A stretch of DNA of 64,000 nt from Sphingobium yanoikuyae (GCF_034424525.1 NZ_CP139979.1:806001-870000); one strand, 5' to 3'. Positions 38,900 through 47,776 are shown, numbered from the stretch's first letter. The notes: generated by a model from the letters alone, not told the origin. Numbers and translations are program-made.

Positions 38900-39574
38900 C
38901 TACAGCGTCGCTTCGATCGCGCGCGCCGCCTGGTCGGGGTCTTCGGCCTGGCTGATCGGGCGACCGATCACCAGCATCGACGCGCCCCGGTCCAGCGCCT
39001 CGCGCGGGGTCACGGCGCGCTTCTGGTCGCCCATCGCGCCGCCCGCCGGGCGCACACCGGGCACGACGAAATAGCCGTCGGGCCAGATTTTCTTGACCAG
39101 CGCGACTTCCTCGCCGGAACAGACGATGCCGTCCAGGCCGGCGTCCCGCGCCAGTTCGGCGAGCCGTGTCACCTGCTCCTCGGCCGCGCCATTGACGCCA
39201 ATTTCATTAAGGTCGCCATTGTCGAGGCTGGTAAGCACCGTCACCGCCACCACCTTGGTCTTGGTGCCGGCCGCTGCCTTCGCATCCTCCAACATCGCCC
39301 GGCCACCGGCCGCATGGACCGTCAGCACCGCCGGCTCCAGCCCGTGCAGCGCCTGCACCGCCTTGGCCACCGTATTGGGAATGTCGTGCAGCTTGAGGTC
39401 GAGGAAGATCGGCAGGCCGAACTTCATCATCTCATGCACGCCATGATGGCCATTGGCGCAGAAGAACTCCAGCCCCAGCTTCAGCCCGCCGACATGGTTG
39501 CGGACCTGCCCGGCCAGATGCTGGGCCTTGGCAAGGTCGGGCGTGTCGATGGCGACATAGATCGGGCTGCTCAT
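38900..39574 (-). CDS. pyrF: Orotidine 5'-phosphate decarboxylase
   Basis: 224 residues from ATG 39574 (MSSPIYVAIDTPDLAKA). It converts OMP to UMP, the last step of pyrimidine synthesis. The active-site DLKLHDIPNTVAKAV (about 64-78) carries the Lys-Asp pair, and the phosphate-binding end has VPGVRPAGG and LVIGRPISQAEDP. The start overlaps the stop of the lapA-like gene by 4 bases (ATGA), so the two are coupled. The open frame continues upstream but only through lapA in another frame. Confidence 0.95.
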   Translation of the reverse strand: MSSPIYVAIDTPDLAKAQHLAGQVRNHVGGLKLGLEFFCANGHHGVHEMMKFGLPIFLDLKLHDIPNTVAKAVQALHGLEPAVLTVHAAGGRAMLEDAKAAAGTKTKVVAVTVLTSLDNGDLNEIGVNGAAEEQVTRLAELARDAGLDGIVCSGEEVALVKKIWPDGYFVVPGVRPAGGAMGDQKRAVTPREALDRGASMLVIGRPISQAEDPDQAARAIEATL

Positions 39575-39918
39575 GCTTGTCCTGTAGGGGTAAGGGGCGA
39601 CGGCGTGGCGTCGGGCAAGATCGGGGTGGTCACCGTCGCAGGCGTCACGGGTGTGGCCGGCGCGGCGGAAGCGGTCGCGGCGACCAGCGCACGCTCGGTG
39701 CTCTCCAGGCGGCGCTTCATGCGCCAGCGCGTCGCGCGGGCCATGATCCAGAAGGGCATGGCGCCCAGCAGGAATGCGCCGATCAGAAGCACCGGCAATT
39801 TGGTTTCCATCACCATGTCGCCCCACAGGCGCACGGTCACGGGGACATAGTTCGCCATGCAGAAGAAGGCGAGGGCGACGGCGATGACGACCCAGAAGGC
39901 AGTCCGCAGAAATTGCAT
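39571..39918 (-). CDS. LapA-domain (DUF1049) membrane protein
   Basis: 115 residues. The first membrane helix is FLRTAFWVVIAVALAFFCMANY (3-24), then a short periplasmic loop VPVTVRLWGDMVMETKLP, a second helix VLLIGAFLLGAMPFWIMA and a basic RATRWRMKRRLESTERAL segment. This is the LapA/YciS layout, linked in other bacteria with lipopolysaccharide assembly control. The Ala/Pro/Thr-rich tail (TPVTPATVTTPILPD) looks disordered. In alphaproteobacteria the lapA-pyrF pair is common, and here it is overlapped by 4 bases. Confidence 0.85.
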   Translation of the reverse strand: MQFLRTAFWVVIAVALAFFCMANYVPVTVRLWGDMVMETKLPVLLIGAFLLGAMPFWIMARATRWRMKRRLESTERALVAATASAAPATPVTPATVTTPILPDATPSPLTPTGQA

Positions 39919-39986
39919 CGGCGATCCTCTCGCTGCTGATAGGGCGGTCAGCCTAGGCGATTTTGGCGAAAGGCGAAAGCGCCTGT

Positions 39987-40844
39987 TCAGATTTCGCGGA
40001 CGGCGACCATCATCGACAGGCTTTGCGTGGCGCCCGGCGCCAGCATCGCCATGCCTTCAGGCCGGTTGATCGCGTCCGGCATATGGCTGACCGGCTCCAG
40101 GCAGAAGAAGTCGCCAGCGGGCGGGCGGAAGACATGCAGCCAGTCCGAACCCTCAGCCGTCAAGGTCAGGCGGATGCCGTCGCCCCGGTCGACCACCGCC
40201 ACATGGTCCCAGCCGCCATGGACATTGTCGATCAGGCTGTCGCCGGTCACGCGCGCACCCTGCGACCAGTCGCCCAGCGCGTCGGCCGGCACTTCCCGTT
40301 CGGGCAGCATGTCGGGGGATGAGAGCCAGAGCGTGTCGGCGTGGAAGCGCAGCATCGTGTCGCCGTCCAGCGCAAAATAGGGATGGAAGCCAAGGCCGCA
40401 GGGCATCGGGCTGTCGCCCAGATTCTGCACCAGCAGCGTGACGTCCAGCGCATCCTCGCTCAGCCGCACATGCTGCTGCGCGCGCCAGGCCCAGGGCCAG
40501 CCCGCATCGCCGTCATGCGTCTGCTCCAGCCTGACGTCATGGCCCGACTGCTCCAGCACATGCCAGGGGCGCTGCCAGCCAAAGCCATGGATGCTGTGGG
40601 GATGATCGCCGAAATTGAGCGGCAACTGATAGCTTCGCCCGTCCACGCTATAGCGCCCATGGGCGATGCGGTTGGCATAGGGCACCAGCGGGAAGCTGGC
40701 CATGTCCAGCGGATCATGGCTGTCCTGCGGCGCGCGGCGCAGCAGGGCCACGCCGTCGCGATCGAAGGACAGGATCGATCCGCCGACATCCGGGGCGAGC
40801 GCGCAACTGAGCGCGCCCGCCTTCAGGGTGACGATCTTGCTCAG
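39987..40844 (-). CDS. Aldose 1-epimerase, probable CTG start
   Basis: About 285 residues if translated from CTG 40844. It interconverts alpha and beta anomers of sugars such as xylose or galactose. The fold markers are SFPLVPYANRIAHGRY, GDHPHSIHGFGWQRPW with the substrate His, GLGFHPYFALDG and DFFCLEPVSHMPDAI with the acid Glu. The first canonical start is GTG 40751, but that would remove the conserved N-terminal strands (VTLKAGALSCALAPDVGG). In-frame sequence upstream has no ATG, GTG or TTG. A CTG sits exactly where an ATGA overlap with the sugar-porter stop would be (CTGA at 40844-40841). It is the last gene of the xylose operon. Confidence 0.82.
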   Translation of the reverse strand: MSKIVTLKAGALSCALAPDVGGSILSFDRDGVALLRRAPQDSHDPLDMASFPLVPYANRIAHGRYSVDGRSYQLPLNFGDHPHSIHGFGWQRPWHVLEQSGHDVRLEQTHDGDAGWPWAWRAQQHVRLSEDALDVTLLVQNLGDSPMPCGLGFHPYFALDGDTMLRFHADTLWLSSPDMLPEREVPADALGDWSQGARVTGDSLIDNVHGGWDHVAVVDRGDGIRLTLTAEGSDWLHVFRPPAGDFFCLEPVSHMPDAINRPEGMAMLAPGATQSLSMMVAVREI

Positions 40845-42253
40845 CCGACCATGTCCTCAAGCTCGCGGCCCTTGGTCTCATGGACCATGGCGCGCACGAA
40901 GAAGAAGGAAATGGCGGCAAACAGGGCGTAGCCGGTATAGGTCACGACCAGGCCCGGCGACACGGCGAGCGAGGGGAAGCTGACCGAGATCGCGGCATTG
41001 GCGATCCACTGGGCAAAGCCGGCGACGGCCAGGCCCGAACCACGGATCTGGTTGGGGAACATCTCGCCCAGCATCACCCACATGATCGGACCCCAGCTCA
41101 GGTTGAAGAAGATCACGTAGAGGTTCGCCGCGATCAGCGCCATCAGGCCATTATGGCCCGGCAGCACCACGCCGCCATCCGCGCCGGTGACGGCGGTGGA
41201 GAAGGCATAGGCAACAATCGCCAGCGTCACCGCCATGCCGGCAGACCCGATCAGCAACAGCGGCTTGCGGCCGATCTTGTCGACCAGCATGATCGTGCCC
41301 AGGCACGCGCCGATCGACAGCACGCCCGACAGGATGTTGATCTGCAGCGCATTATCCTCGGAAAAGCCGACGGCTTCCCACAGGGTGGCGCCATAATAGA
41401 AGACGACATTGATGCCGACCAACTGCTGGAAGACGGCGAGGCCAATGCCGGCCCACACGATCGGGCGCACCTTGCCGCTGGCCTTGTCGATCAGGTCGCT
41501 CAGCTTGGGGCGGTGATGATCGGCGGCCAGGCTGGCGCGGATCTCGCCGACCTTGCGATTGGCTTCCTCGGCACCGAACAGCTTGGTCAGGACCGCGCGG
41601 GCGCGTTCGTCCTGGCCGCGCGCGACCAGATAGCGGGGGCTTTCCGGGATCACCAGCAGCGCCAGGAAATAGATGGCGGCCGGGATCGCCTGCAGCCAGA
41701 ACATCCAGCGCCAGGCCGGGAAGTCGAGCCACAAGGGCGCGGTCGAACCGCCGGCATAGCGGGCCAGCACGAAATTGGCGACGAAGGCGCCAGTGAGGCC
41801 GGAAATGATCATCACCTGCTGCACGCTCGACAGCCGGCCGCGGATCGAGGCGGGGGTGACTTCGGAGATATAGACCGGCGAGATGACGCTCGCCGCGCCC
41901 ACGCCCAGGCCGCCGATGATGCGGGCGATGATGAAGATGGCGGAGGAACCGGCGGCACCGGCCAGCAGCGCGCTCACCAGGAACAGGATCGCCGCCAGCA
42001 TCATCACGCCGCGACGGCCGATGATGTCGGCCATGCGGCCTGCGCCGAACGCGCCGATCGACGACCCGACCAGGATCGCGCCGACATTGACGCCGATGCC
42101 CAGCTTGCCCAGGTCGAAGGCGGCTTCCAGCCCCTTCTGGGTGCCGTTGATGACGCCCGAATCATAACCGAACATGAAACCGCCGATCGTGGCGACGGCC
42201 ACGATCGCTGCGATGAAGGCCATATTGACCTTCCCGGCGCTCCCCTCACTCAT
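40841..42253 (-). CDS. Sugar porter family MFS transporter (XylE/GalP type)
   Basis: 470 residues with 12 membrane helices. The sugar-porter signatures are all present: GGFMFGYDSGVINGT in helix 1 (about 24-38), GRMADIIGRRGVM, the PESPRYLVARGQ motif after helix 6 (about 207-218), and PNQIRGSGLA late in the second half. It moves a monosaccharide, most likely xylose given the neighbours, together with a proton across the inner membrane. It lies 29 bases after the SMP-30 gene, and its stop overlaps the presumed start of the epimerase. Confidence 0.9.
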   Translation of the reverse strand: MSEGSAGKVNMAFIAAIVAVATIGGFMFGYDSGVINGTQKGLEAAFDLGKLGIGVNVGAILVGSSIGAFGAGRMADIIGRRGVMMLAAILFLVSALLAGAAGSSAIFIIARIIGGLGVGAASVISPVYISEVTPASIRGRLSSVQQVMIISGLTGAFVANFVLARYAGGSTAPLWLDFPAWRWMFWLQAIPAAIYFLALLVIPESPRYLVARGQDERARAVLTKLFGAEEANRKVGEIRASLAADHHRPKLSDLIDKASGKVRPIVWAGIGLAVFQQLVGINVVFYYGATLWEAVGFSEDNALQINILSGVLSIGACLGTIMLVDKIGRKPLLLIGSAGMAVTLAIVAYAFSTAVTGADGGVVLPGHNGLMALIAANLYVIFFNLSWGPIMWVMLGEMFPNQIRGSGLAVAGFAQWIANAAISVSFPSLAVSPGLVVTYTGYALFAAISFFFVRAMVHETKGRELEDMVG

Positions 42254-42282
42254 CTGCTTGTCCTTCCAGCTCTCTATTTCTT

Positions 42283-43158
42283 CTATATCGTGGCGACATG
42301 GCCCGGCAGCCCCGCGACGCCGGCGTCGAAGGCGAACAGATCGCCCGCCAGGGGCTGTTCTGTCAACGCTGTCACATCCAGTCCCTTGCGCGCCGTCGTG
42401 GCATAGGCCGTCATCAGGTCCGGGCCGCCAAAGGCGATCTTGGTGATGTTGGCGACGGGGAAGCGGATTTCCCGCATCAGCCGCCCGGCCGGGTCATAGC
42501 GGCGCACCGCCCATCCGCCGAACAGCCCAGTCCACAGGCAGCCTTCGGCATCGACCGTGGGGCCGTCGGGATAGCCCGCGCCATCCTCGATCCGCGTGAA
42601 CAGGGTGGCGGCGCCGGCGACGCCATCGGCATCGACCGGGCATTGCCAGATGGCGCGGCCCAGCGTGTCGGTATGATAGAGGATGCGCCCGTCAGGCGAG
42701 AGGGCAGGGCCGTTGGTGATCGACACGGCGGCCAGCCCGCTCTCGACCAGGTCGCCGCGATGCAGCCGATAGAAACGGCCGCTTTCCTCTGCCTCGGCAT
42801 CGTCCATCGACCCGAACCACAGGGCGCCGCCGGGCGCCACCGTGGCGTCGTTCAGCCGGTTGCCCGGCCGATGCGCTTCGGGCGCGTGGAGCAGGGTGAA
42901 GGCGCCGCTCCTGGGATCGAAGCGATGCACGCCCGATTGCAGGCCGACCGCGAACAGGCCGTCGTCGGTCGGTACGATCCAGCCGACCTGGCCCGGCGTG
43001 GTCCAGCTCTTGGACACGTCCAGCGCCGGGTCGAAGCGGTGGATCGCATGGCCCTTGATGTCGACGAACCACAAGGCCGCCTCGCGTTCGACCCAGATCG
43101 GCCCTTCGCCCAGTATCGCCCCGACCGACAGGACGCTGCGCGGTGCGGCGTCGCGCAT
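42283..43158 (-). CDS. SMP-30/gluconolactonase family, probable xylonolactonase
   Basis: 291 residues from ATG 43158. The propeller motifs are GEGPIWVEREAALWFVDI with the metal-binding Glu (about 16-33), NRLNDATVAPGGALWFGSMDD (about 103-123), ITNGPALSPDGRILYHTDT (about 149-167) and DGPTVDAEGCLWTGL. Such enzymes open sugar lactones. Between a XylB-like dehydrogenase and a sugar porter, D-xylono-lactone is the likely substrate (a xylC role). The start follows the xylB stop by one base (TGAGATG). An earlier in-frame start at 43212 lies within xylB and is less likely. Confidence 0.87.
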   Translation of the reverse strand: MRDAAPRSVLSVGAILGEGPIWVEREAALWFVDIKGHAIHRFDPALDVSKSWTTPGQVGWIVPTDDGLFAVGLQSGVHRFDPRSGAFTLLHAPEAHRPGNRLNDATVAPGGALWFGSMDDAEAEESGRFYRLHRGDLVESGLAAVSITNGPALSPDGRILYHTDTLGRAIWQCPVDADGVAGAATLFTRIEDGAGYPDGPTVDAEGCLWTGLFGGWAVRRYDPAGRLMREIRFPVANITKIAFGGPDLMTAYATTARKGLDVTALTEQPLAGDLFAFDAGVAGLPGHVATI

Positions 43159-43159
43159 C

Positions 43160-43918
43160 TCAGCGCCAGCCGGCGTCGATGAAATAGTCATGGCCGGTGC
43201 AATAGCGCGCATCGTCCGACGACAGGAACATGGCCAGCGCGGCGACGTCGACCGGCAGGATGCGGCCGTCCAGGCACTGGGCCGCGACGATCTCGGCCTC
43301 GCCTTCGGGCGTGTACCATTTTTCCTGGCGCAGCGTCTTCACATTGCCCGGAATGATGGTGTTGACGCGGATATTGTCGCGGCCAAGGTCGCGGGCCAGG
43401 CTGCGCGTCAGCCCCTCGATCGCCGCCTTGGCGGTCTGGTAGAGGATGAGGTCGGGCAGGGCCAGGTGCCAGCTGATCGAACCGAAGTTCAGGATCACGC
43501 CGCCGCCCGCGCGCTTCATCGCCGGGATTGCCGCCTGTGCCGCGAAGAACTGGTGGCGCAGATTGACCGCCATCCGCTCGTCCCAATAGGCCTGGGTCAC
43601 GTCCTCGATCGCATGGCGATCGTCATTGGCGGCGTTGTTGATCAGGATGTCGATCCCGCCCAGTTCCGCCTCGACCCGCGCCATCATCGCCTGCAGCGCG
43701 TTGATGTCGCGCAGGTCGCAGGCGTGGAAGATCGGGGTGAAGGCGCAGCCGCTCAGCCGTGCGGCTAGCGCCTCGCTCTCGGGGATGGCGATGTCGCAGA
43801 AGGCGACATGCGCGCCCTGCATCGAATAGGCTTCGACCAGCCCTTCGCCGATGCCGCTGCCGCCGCCGCTGATGAAGACCCGCTTGCCCTTCAGGCTCGG
43901 GTAGATGGCGCGGCTCAT
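43160..43918 (-). CDS. xylB: NAD-dependent D-xylose 1-dehydrogenase, XylB-like SDR
   Basis: 252 residues. The start MSRAIYPSLKGKRVFISGGGSGIG and the blocks NDDRH, NFGSISWHLALPDL, LYQTAKAAIEGLTRSLARDLG, PGNVKTLRQEKWYTPEGEAEIVAAQCL and CTGHDYFIDAGWR closely follow what I recall of Caulobacter XylB. GGGSGIG (18-24) binds NAD; Ser in NFGSIS, Tyr and Lys in YQTAK are the SDR catalytic residues. It oxidises D-xylose to xylonolactone, the first step of the oxidative xylose pathway. Its ATG overlaps the xylX stop by 4 bases, so the operon is translationally coupled. Confidence 0.88.
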   Translation of the reverse strand: MSRAIYPSLKGKRVFISGGGSGIGEGLVEAYSMQGAHVAFCDIAIPESEALAARLSGCAFTPIFHACDLRDINALQAMMARVEAELGGIDILINNAANDDRHAIEDVTQAYWDERMAVNLRHQFFAAQAAIPAMKRAGGGVILNFGSISWHLALPDLILYQTAKAAIEGLTRSLARDLGRDNIRVNTIIPGNVKTLRQEKWYTPEGEAEIVAAQCLDGRILPVDVAALAMFLSSDDARYCTGHDYFIDAGWR

Positions 43919-45066
43919 GCAGTTTCTTTCTGGTCGACGGCCGAGAGCAGACCGCGCCCGGCAAGATTGGTCATCAGCGCGGCCAGGCCGAAGGTCCAGG
44001 GTGCGGCGTCCTTCGACGTCACCACCGGGTTGATCAGCTTGCCCAGGCGCGGGGTGGAGATGGCAACGATGTCACCGACCTTGTGCGTAAAGCCGCGGCC
44101 TTCCTCGTCACGGTCCTGCACGGGCGCGAACAGCGTGCCCAGGAACAGGGCGAAGCCATCGGGATATTGATGTTCCGACAGGGTCTGGCGCACCAGTTCC
44201 AGCGGATCGCGGCTGATCTGGTCCATCCGGCTCGTGCCTTCGAGCATATAGCCTTCCGGCCCCTCGATGGTCAGGCCGACTTCGGCATTGCGCACATCGT
44301 CGATGGTGAAATCGCCGTCGAACAGGCGGACGAGCGGGCCGAGCGAGCAGGACGCATTATTGTCCTTCGCCTTGCCCAGCAGCAGGGCGGAGCGCCCTTC
44401 GAAATCGCGCAGGTTGACGTCATTGCCCAGCGTCGCGCCCACGGCCTGGCCATCGGCATTGACCAGCAGCACGACCTCGGGCTCGGGATTGTTCCAGGTG
44501 GAATCGGACCGGATGCCGATTTCCGCCATCGGGCCGACCGTCGCCAGCACCGGCGCCTTGGTGAAGACTTCCGCGTCCGGGCCGATCGCGACTTCCAGAT
44601 ATTGCGACCACAGGCCGTCCTCGATCAGCGCGGCCTTGAGCGCTGCGGCTTCCTCGGTGCCCGGCACCACGGCGCGGATCGATCCGCCGACCCGCTCTTC
44701 CAGGCGGCCACGGATTTCGGCGGCAGCGCCGGCATCGCCGCGCGCCCGTTCCTCGATCACGCGCTCCAGCGCCGACAGGGCAAAGGTCACGCCGCATGCC
44801 TTGACGCATTGCAGGTCGACCGGGCTCAGCAGCGCCGCTTCGATCGCGTCCAGATCGCCGATCTTCTCGCCATCGGTGGCGGCGACGAAGGGCAGCTTCT
44901 CGACCAGCTGGGCGCTGGTCGGCGCGATCGCGCTCATGTCGTAAACGATGCCCTGCGACACCAGGATCGGGCTCGGGCCCGCGTTCGTCTGGATGCGGCC
45001 CAGGAAAAGCCCGGTCCGCCAGTCATGCGGCAGACAGTCAAGCAAGGCGGTATCCCCCGGCATCAT
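43915..45066 (-). CDS. xylX: FAH-family dehydratase, XylX-like (2-keto-3-deoxy-xylonate dehydratase)
   Basis: 383 residues. The fumarylacetoacetate hydrolase fold is seen in VTFALSALERVIEERARGDAG (about 94-114), DGLWSQYLEVAIGPDAEVFTKAP, DSTWNNPEPEVVLLV with metal-binding Glu residues, GNDVNLRDFEGRSALLLGKAKDNNASCSLGP and YPDGFALFLGTLFAPVQDRD. These match my recollection of Caulobacter XylX, which makes alpha-ketoglutarate semialdehyde. Two adjacent ATGs (45066 and 45063) follow AGGAGA. It is the first gene of the operon, with a LacI-type operator 27-40 bases upstream. Confidence 0.87.
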   Translation of the reverse strand: MMPGDTALLDCLPHDWRTGLFLGRIQTNAGPSPILVSQGIVYDMSAIAPTSAQLVEKLPFVAATDGEKIGDLDAIEAALLSPVDLQCVKACGVTFALSALERVIEERARGDAGAAAEIRGRLEERVGGSIRAVVPGTEEAAALKAALIEDGLWSQYLEVAIGPDAEVFTKAPVLATVGPMAEIGIRSDSTWNNPEPEVVLLVNADGQAVGATLGNDVNLRDFEGRSALLLGKAKDNNASCSLGPLVRLFDGDFTIDDVRNAEVGLTIEGPEGYMLEGTSRMDQISRDPLELVRQTLSEHQYPDGFALFLGTLFAPVQDRDEEGRGFTHKVGDIVAISTPRLGKLINPVVTSKDAAPWTFGLAALMTNLAGRGLLSAVDQKETA

Positions 45067-45092
45067 CTTCTCCTATGCACCTGGTTGTTGAT

Positions 45093-45106
45093 TGATAGCG
45101 CTACCA
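45093..45106. promoter_or_regulatory. LacI-type operator of the xylose operon
   Basis: TGATAGCGCTACCA is a near-perfect palindrome centred on CG, typical of LacI-family sites. On the minus strand a TTGACT -35 element (45130-45125) lies 24 bases before the operator, which would therefore cover the -10 and start region of xylX. The same 14-mer recurs before the TonB receptor gene at 63707 and a variant lies at 51939. Confidence 0.82.
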
Positions 45107-45286
45107 ACATGGAAGGGCGGTGCAAGTCAAGACCCCCTGATGAAAATCGCTCGCAGCGGCGGGGCGTCGGGGCTTTGCTGGCTGCGGGTCAGGCGTCATG
45201 GCGTGCGCATGGCACGGCGAATTTCCGGCCTTGCCGCTACGTCAGCCCTTTTCAGTCCCGCCGGGCTGCGGCATAGAAGGGGGACT

Positions 45287-45472
45287 ATGAAGAAGAACCA
45301 AGAGAGCGTGCCGGACGCCGGCGCAGAAGCCCTCCAGCCAGAGGATAATGCCCCCGATCTCGCCGATGCGGCGCGCAAGTCCGCCGGAAAGGCCGTGTGG
45401 ATGGGCACTGCCGTGGGCATCGGCTCGGCCGCGATCGTCGCCGCCCTGCTCTATACCAAGAAGCGTCGCTGA
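45287..45472 (+). CDS. Small single-helix membrane protein
   Basis: 61 residues from ATG 45287, preceded by AGGGGG. An acidic N-terminal half (ESVPDAGAEALQPEDNAPDLADAARK) is followed by one membrane helix (AVWMGTAVGIGSAAIVAALLY) and a basic end TKKRR. The function is unknown. The gene is divergent from xylX with 180 bases between starts; apart from the xylX promoter and operator this gap shows nothing clear. Confidence 0.65.
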   Translation: MKKNQESVPDAGAEALQPEDNAPDLADAARKSAGKAVWMGTAVGIGSAAIVAALLYTKKRR

Positions 45473-45514
45473 ACCCGTCGGGGCTTGTTCCCGGCCCCGC
45501 GACCATCCGCCATC

Positions 45515-45551
45515 AAAAAAAAGGAGGCGGCATGTTCTGTGACATGCCGCC
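45515..45551 (-). terminator. Intrinsic terminator of the EF-hand gene
   Basis: GGCGGCATG (45526-45534) pairs with CATGCCGCC (45543-45551) around an 8-base loop. Eight A on the plus strand (45515-45522) give the T run on the minus strand. It lies 60 bases beyond the EF-hand stop. Confidence 0.88.
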
Positions 45552-45611
45552 CCGGTGCGACCCGCTTGGGGTTCTGTATTTTCCCTGCCTTCGTGACGGG
45601 AAGGGAAATAT

Positions 45612-46025
45612 TTATGCGCCCGCGCTGCCGCTCAGATAGCTGATCAGTTCGGGCTTGCTGACCGATATGCTCTTGTCGGCATCGGCAGTGGTGAAGGCGC
45701 CGCTGGCCCAGGCAGTGACTTCGGCCGGCGGCAGCGTCTTGCCGGTGGCCTTCATCTCCTGATCCTTGAGGGCCACCATCCAGCGCGAAAACTCGCCCTG
45801 GTCCAGTTGTCCGTCCTTGTTCGTGTCATAGGCCGGGAATTCCGACTCGACGATCGCGGCGACCGAATTGGCCGGGTTTGCCGGCTGCGCGGCCTGCGGT
45901 TCGGCCGGGCTCGCGGGCGCGGCCGGCTGTGCGGCCTGCGCTGCCGGATCGGCCGGCGCAGCCTGCTGCGCCAATGCGGGCGCTGCGACCATCATGGCGC
46001 TCGTCAGAAGCAAGGTGCGGATCAT
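45612..46025 (-). CDS. Exported EF-hand protein
   Basis: 137 residues from ATG 46025. The signal peptide MIRTLLLTSAMMVAAPALA ends at AQQ. An Ala/Pro/Gln-rich spacer follows (about 21-58). The first EF-hand loop is DTNKDGQLDQGEF (about 71-83), a good calcium site with Asp, Asn, Asp, Gln, Leu and Glu in the right positions. A second, weaker loop is DADKSISVSKPEL (about 116-128). It is a periplasmic calcium-binding protein of unknown role. It is divergent from purB across 287 bases that show no further feature beyond likely promoters. Confidence 0.82.
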   Translation of the reverse strand: MIRTLLLTSAMMVAAPALAQQAAPADPAAQAAQPAAPASPAEPQAAQPANPANSVAAIVESEFPAYDTNKDGQLDQGEFSRWMVALKDQEMKATGKTLPPAEVTAWASGAFTTADADKSISVSKPELISYLSGSAGA

Positions 46026-46312
46026 GGCGACATCCTTTATATCATTGAAACGCGCAGGGCCTGCATTGGGCGCCTGCTTTGGCTTCATGCCTTAATTGCC
46101 ATCACATAATACATGAAGACTAGAAAAAGTTCCTGAACATCGGTTCATCTACGCATTTGGACTTATGAAATGCTTCGGTTCGACTGTCTTTGCTTGGATA
46201 ATTGCGGCCGGATGAGGCACGCGCGGGGCAGGGGAGCCTCCTCAATTGCCCCAAAGGGCGCAGGCTGCTAGGCGGCGCGGCAATATCCACCCTCCAGCCG
46301 CAGGATTCGCCC

Positions 46313-47629
46313 ATGGTCCCCCGCTATTCCCGTCCCGCAATGACCGCCCTCTGGGAGCCGGAAGCCCGCTTCAAGATCTGGTTCGAGATCGAGGCGCACG
46401 CGACCGAGAAGCTGGGCGAACTGGGCGTTGTCCCGCCGTCGGCCGCCAAGGCGCTGTGGGACTGGTGGGCCACCAACCCCGCGATCGACGTGCCCGCGAT
46501 CGACGCGATCGAAGCCGTCACCAAGCATGACGTCATCGCCTTCCTGACCTGGGTCGCCGAACAGGTGGGCGACGAAGCCCGCTTCATGCACCAGGGCATG
46601 ACCAGTTCCGACGTGCTCGACACCTGCCTTGCCGTGCAGTTGACCCGCGCCGCCGACCTGCTGATCGAGGATCTCGACAAGCTGCTCGACGTCATCAAGC
46701 GCCGCGCCTTCGAACATAAGCTGACCCCGACCATCGGCCGCAGCCACGGCATCCATGCCGAACCGGTCACCTTCGGCCTCAAGATGGCGGAAGCCTATGC
46801 CGAATTTTCGCGCTGCAAGACCCGCCTGATCGCGGCCCGCGAGGAAGTCGCCACCTGCGCCATTTCGGGCGCGGTCGGCACCTTCGCCAATATCGATCCG
46901 CGCGTCGAGGAACATGTGGCGCAAAAGCTCGGCCTCGCGATCGAGCCGGTCTCGACCCAGGTGATCCCGCGCGATCGCCACGCCATGTTCTTCGTCACCC
47001 TGGGCGTCATCGCCAGCTCGATCGAGCGCCTCGCCGTCGAGGTCCGCCACCTGCAGCGCACCGAAGTGCTGGAGGCCGAGGAATATTTCTCGCCCGGCCA
47101 GAAGGGCTCGTCGGCCATGCCGCACAAGCGCAATCCGGTCCTCACCGAAAATCTCACCGGTCTCGCCCGCATGGTGCGCAGCTATGCGCTGCCCGCCATG
47201 GAAAATGTGGCGCTGTGGCATGAGCGCGACATCTCGCACTCGTCGGTCGAGCGTTATATCGGCCCCGACGCCACCATCACCCTCGACTTCGCGCTCGGCC
47301 GCCTGACCGGCGTTATCGACAAGCTGCTCGTCTACCCCGAGCGGATGATGAAGAATCTCGACAAGATGGGCGGCCTGGTCCACTCGCAGCGCGTGCTGCT
47401 GGCACTGACCCAGGCCGGCGTCAGCCGCGAAGACAGCTATCGCTACGTCCAGCGCAACGCGATGAAGGTCTGGGAATCCGACGGCCAGCTCTCGCTGCTC
47501 GAACTGCTCAAGGCCGACGAAGATGTCGCCAAGGCATTGAGCGCCCAGGAAATCGAGGACAAGTTCAACCTCGACTATCACTTCAAGCAGGTCGACACCA
47601 TCTTCGCCCGCGTCTTCGGCGAAGCCTGA
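46313..47629 (+). CDS. purB: Adenylosuccinate lyase
   Basis: 438 residues from ATG 46313 (MVPRYSRPAMTALWEP), the usual family start. It cleaves SAICAR and adenylosuccinate in purine synthesis. Blocks seen are MTSSDVLDTCLAVQL (about 100-114), GRSHGIHAEPVTFGLK (about 142-157) with a catalytic His, and the fumarase/ASL signature GSSAMPHKRNPVLTENL (about 264-280). The frame is open back to 46202 without similarity. A strong terminator follows. It interrupts the sugar genes as an ordinary housekeeping gene. Confidence 0.96.
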   Translation: MVPRYSRPAMTALWEPEARFKIWFEIEAHATEKLGELGVVPPSAAKALWDWWATNPAIDVPAIDAIEAVTKHDVIAFLTWVAEQVGDEARFMHQGMTSSDVLDTCLAVQLTRAADLLIEDLDKLLDVIKRRAFEHKLTPTIGRSHGIHAEPVTFGLKMAEAYAEFSRCKTRLIAAREEVATCAISGAVGTFANIDPRVEEHVAQKLGLAIEPVSTQVIPRDRHAMFFVTLGVIASSIERLAVEVRHLQRTEVLEAEEYFSPGQKGSSAMPHKRNPVLTENLTGLARMVRSYALPAMENVALWHERDISHSSVERYIGPDATITLDFALGRLTGVIDKLLVYPERMMKNLDKMGGLVHSQRVLLALTQAGVSREDSYRYVQRNAMKVWESDGQLSLLELLKADEDVAKALSAQEIEDKFNLDYHFKQVDTIFARVFGEA

Positions 47630-47662
47630 CACTGAGGCGGCCATTGCCGCGCGACACTGAAG

Positions 47663-47699
47663 AAAAGGGCGCCCGACCACCCGGTCCGGCGCCCTTTTT
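47663..47699 (+). terminator. Intrinsic terminator of purB
   Basis: AAAAGGGCGCC (47663-47673) pairs with GGCGCCCTTTT (47688-47698), followed by T. It lies 34 bases after the stop. Confidence 0.92.
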
Positions 47700-47776
47700 C
47701 GTTCCTGCGAGCATGGCGAAGTCACGACGATAACGGGTTTTGACCGCTGACGACCCAATGCTGCCCGCTCTATCTT

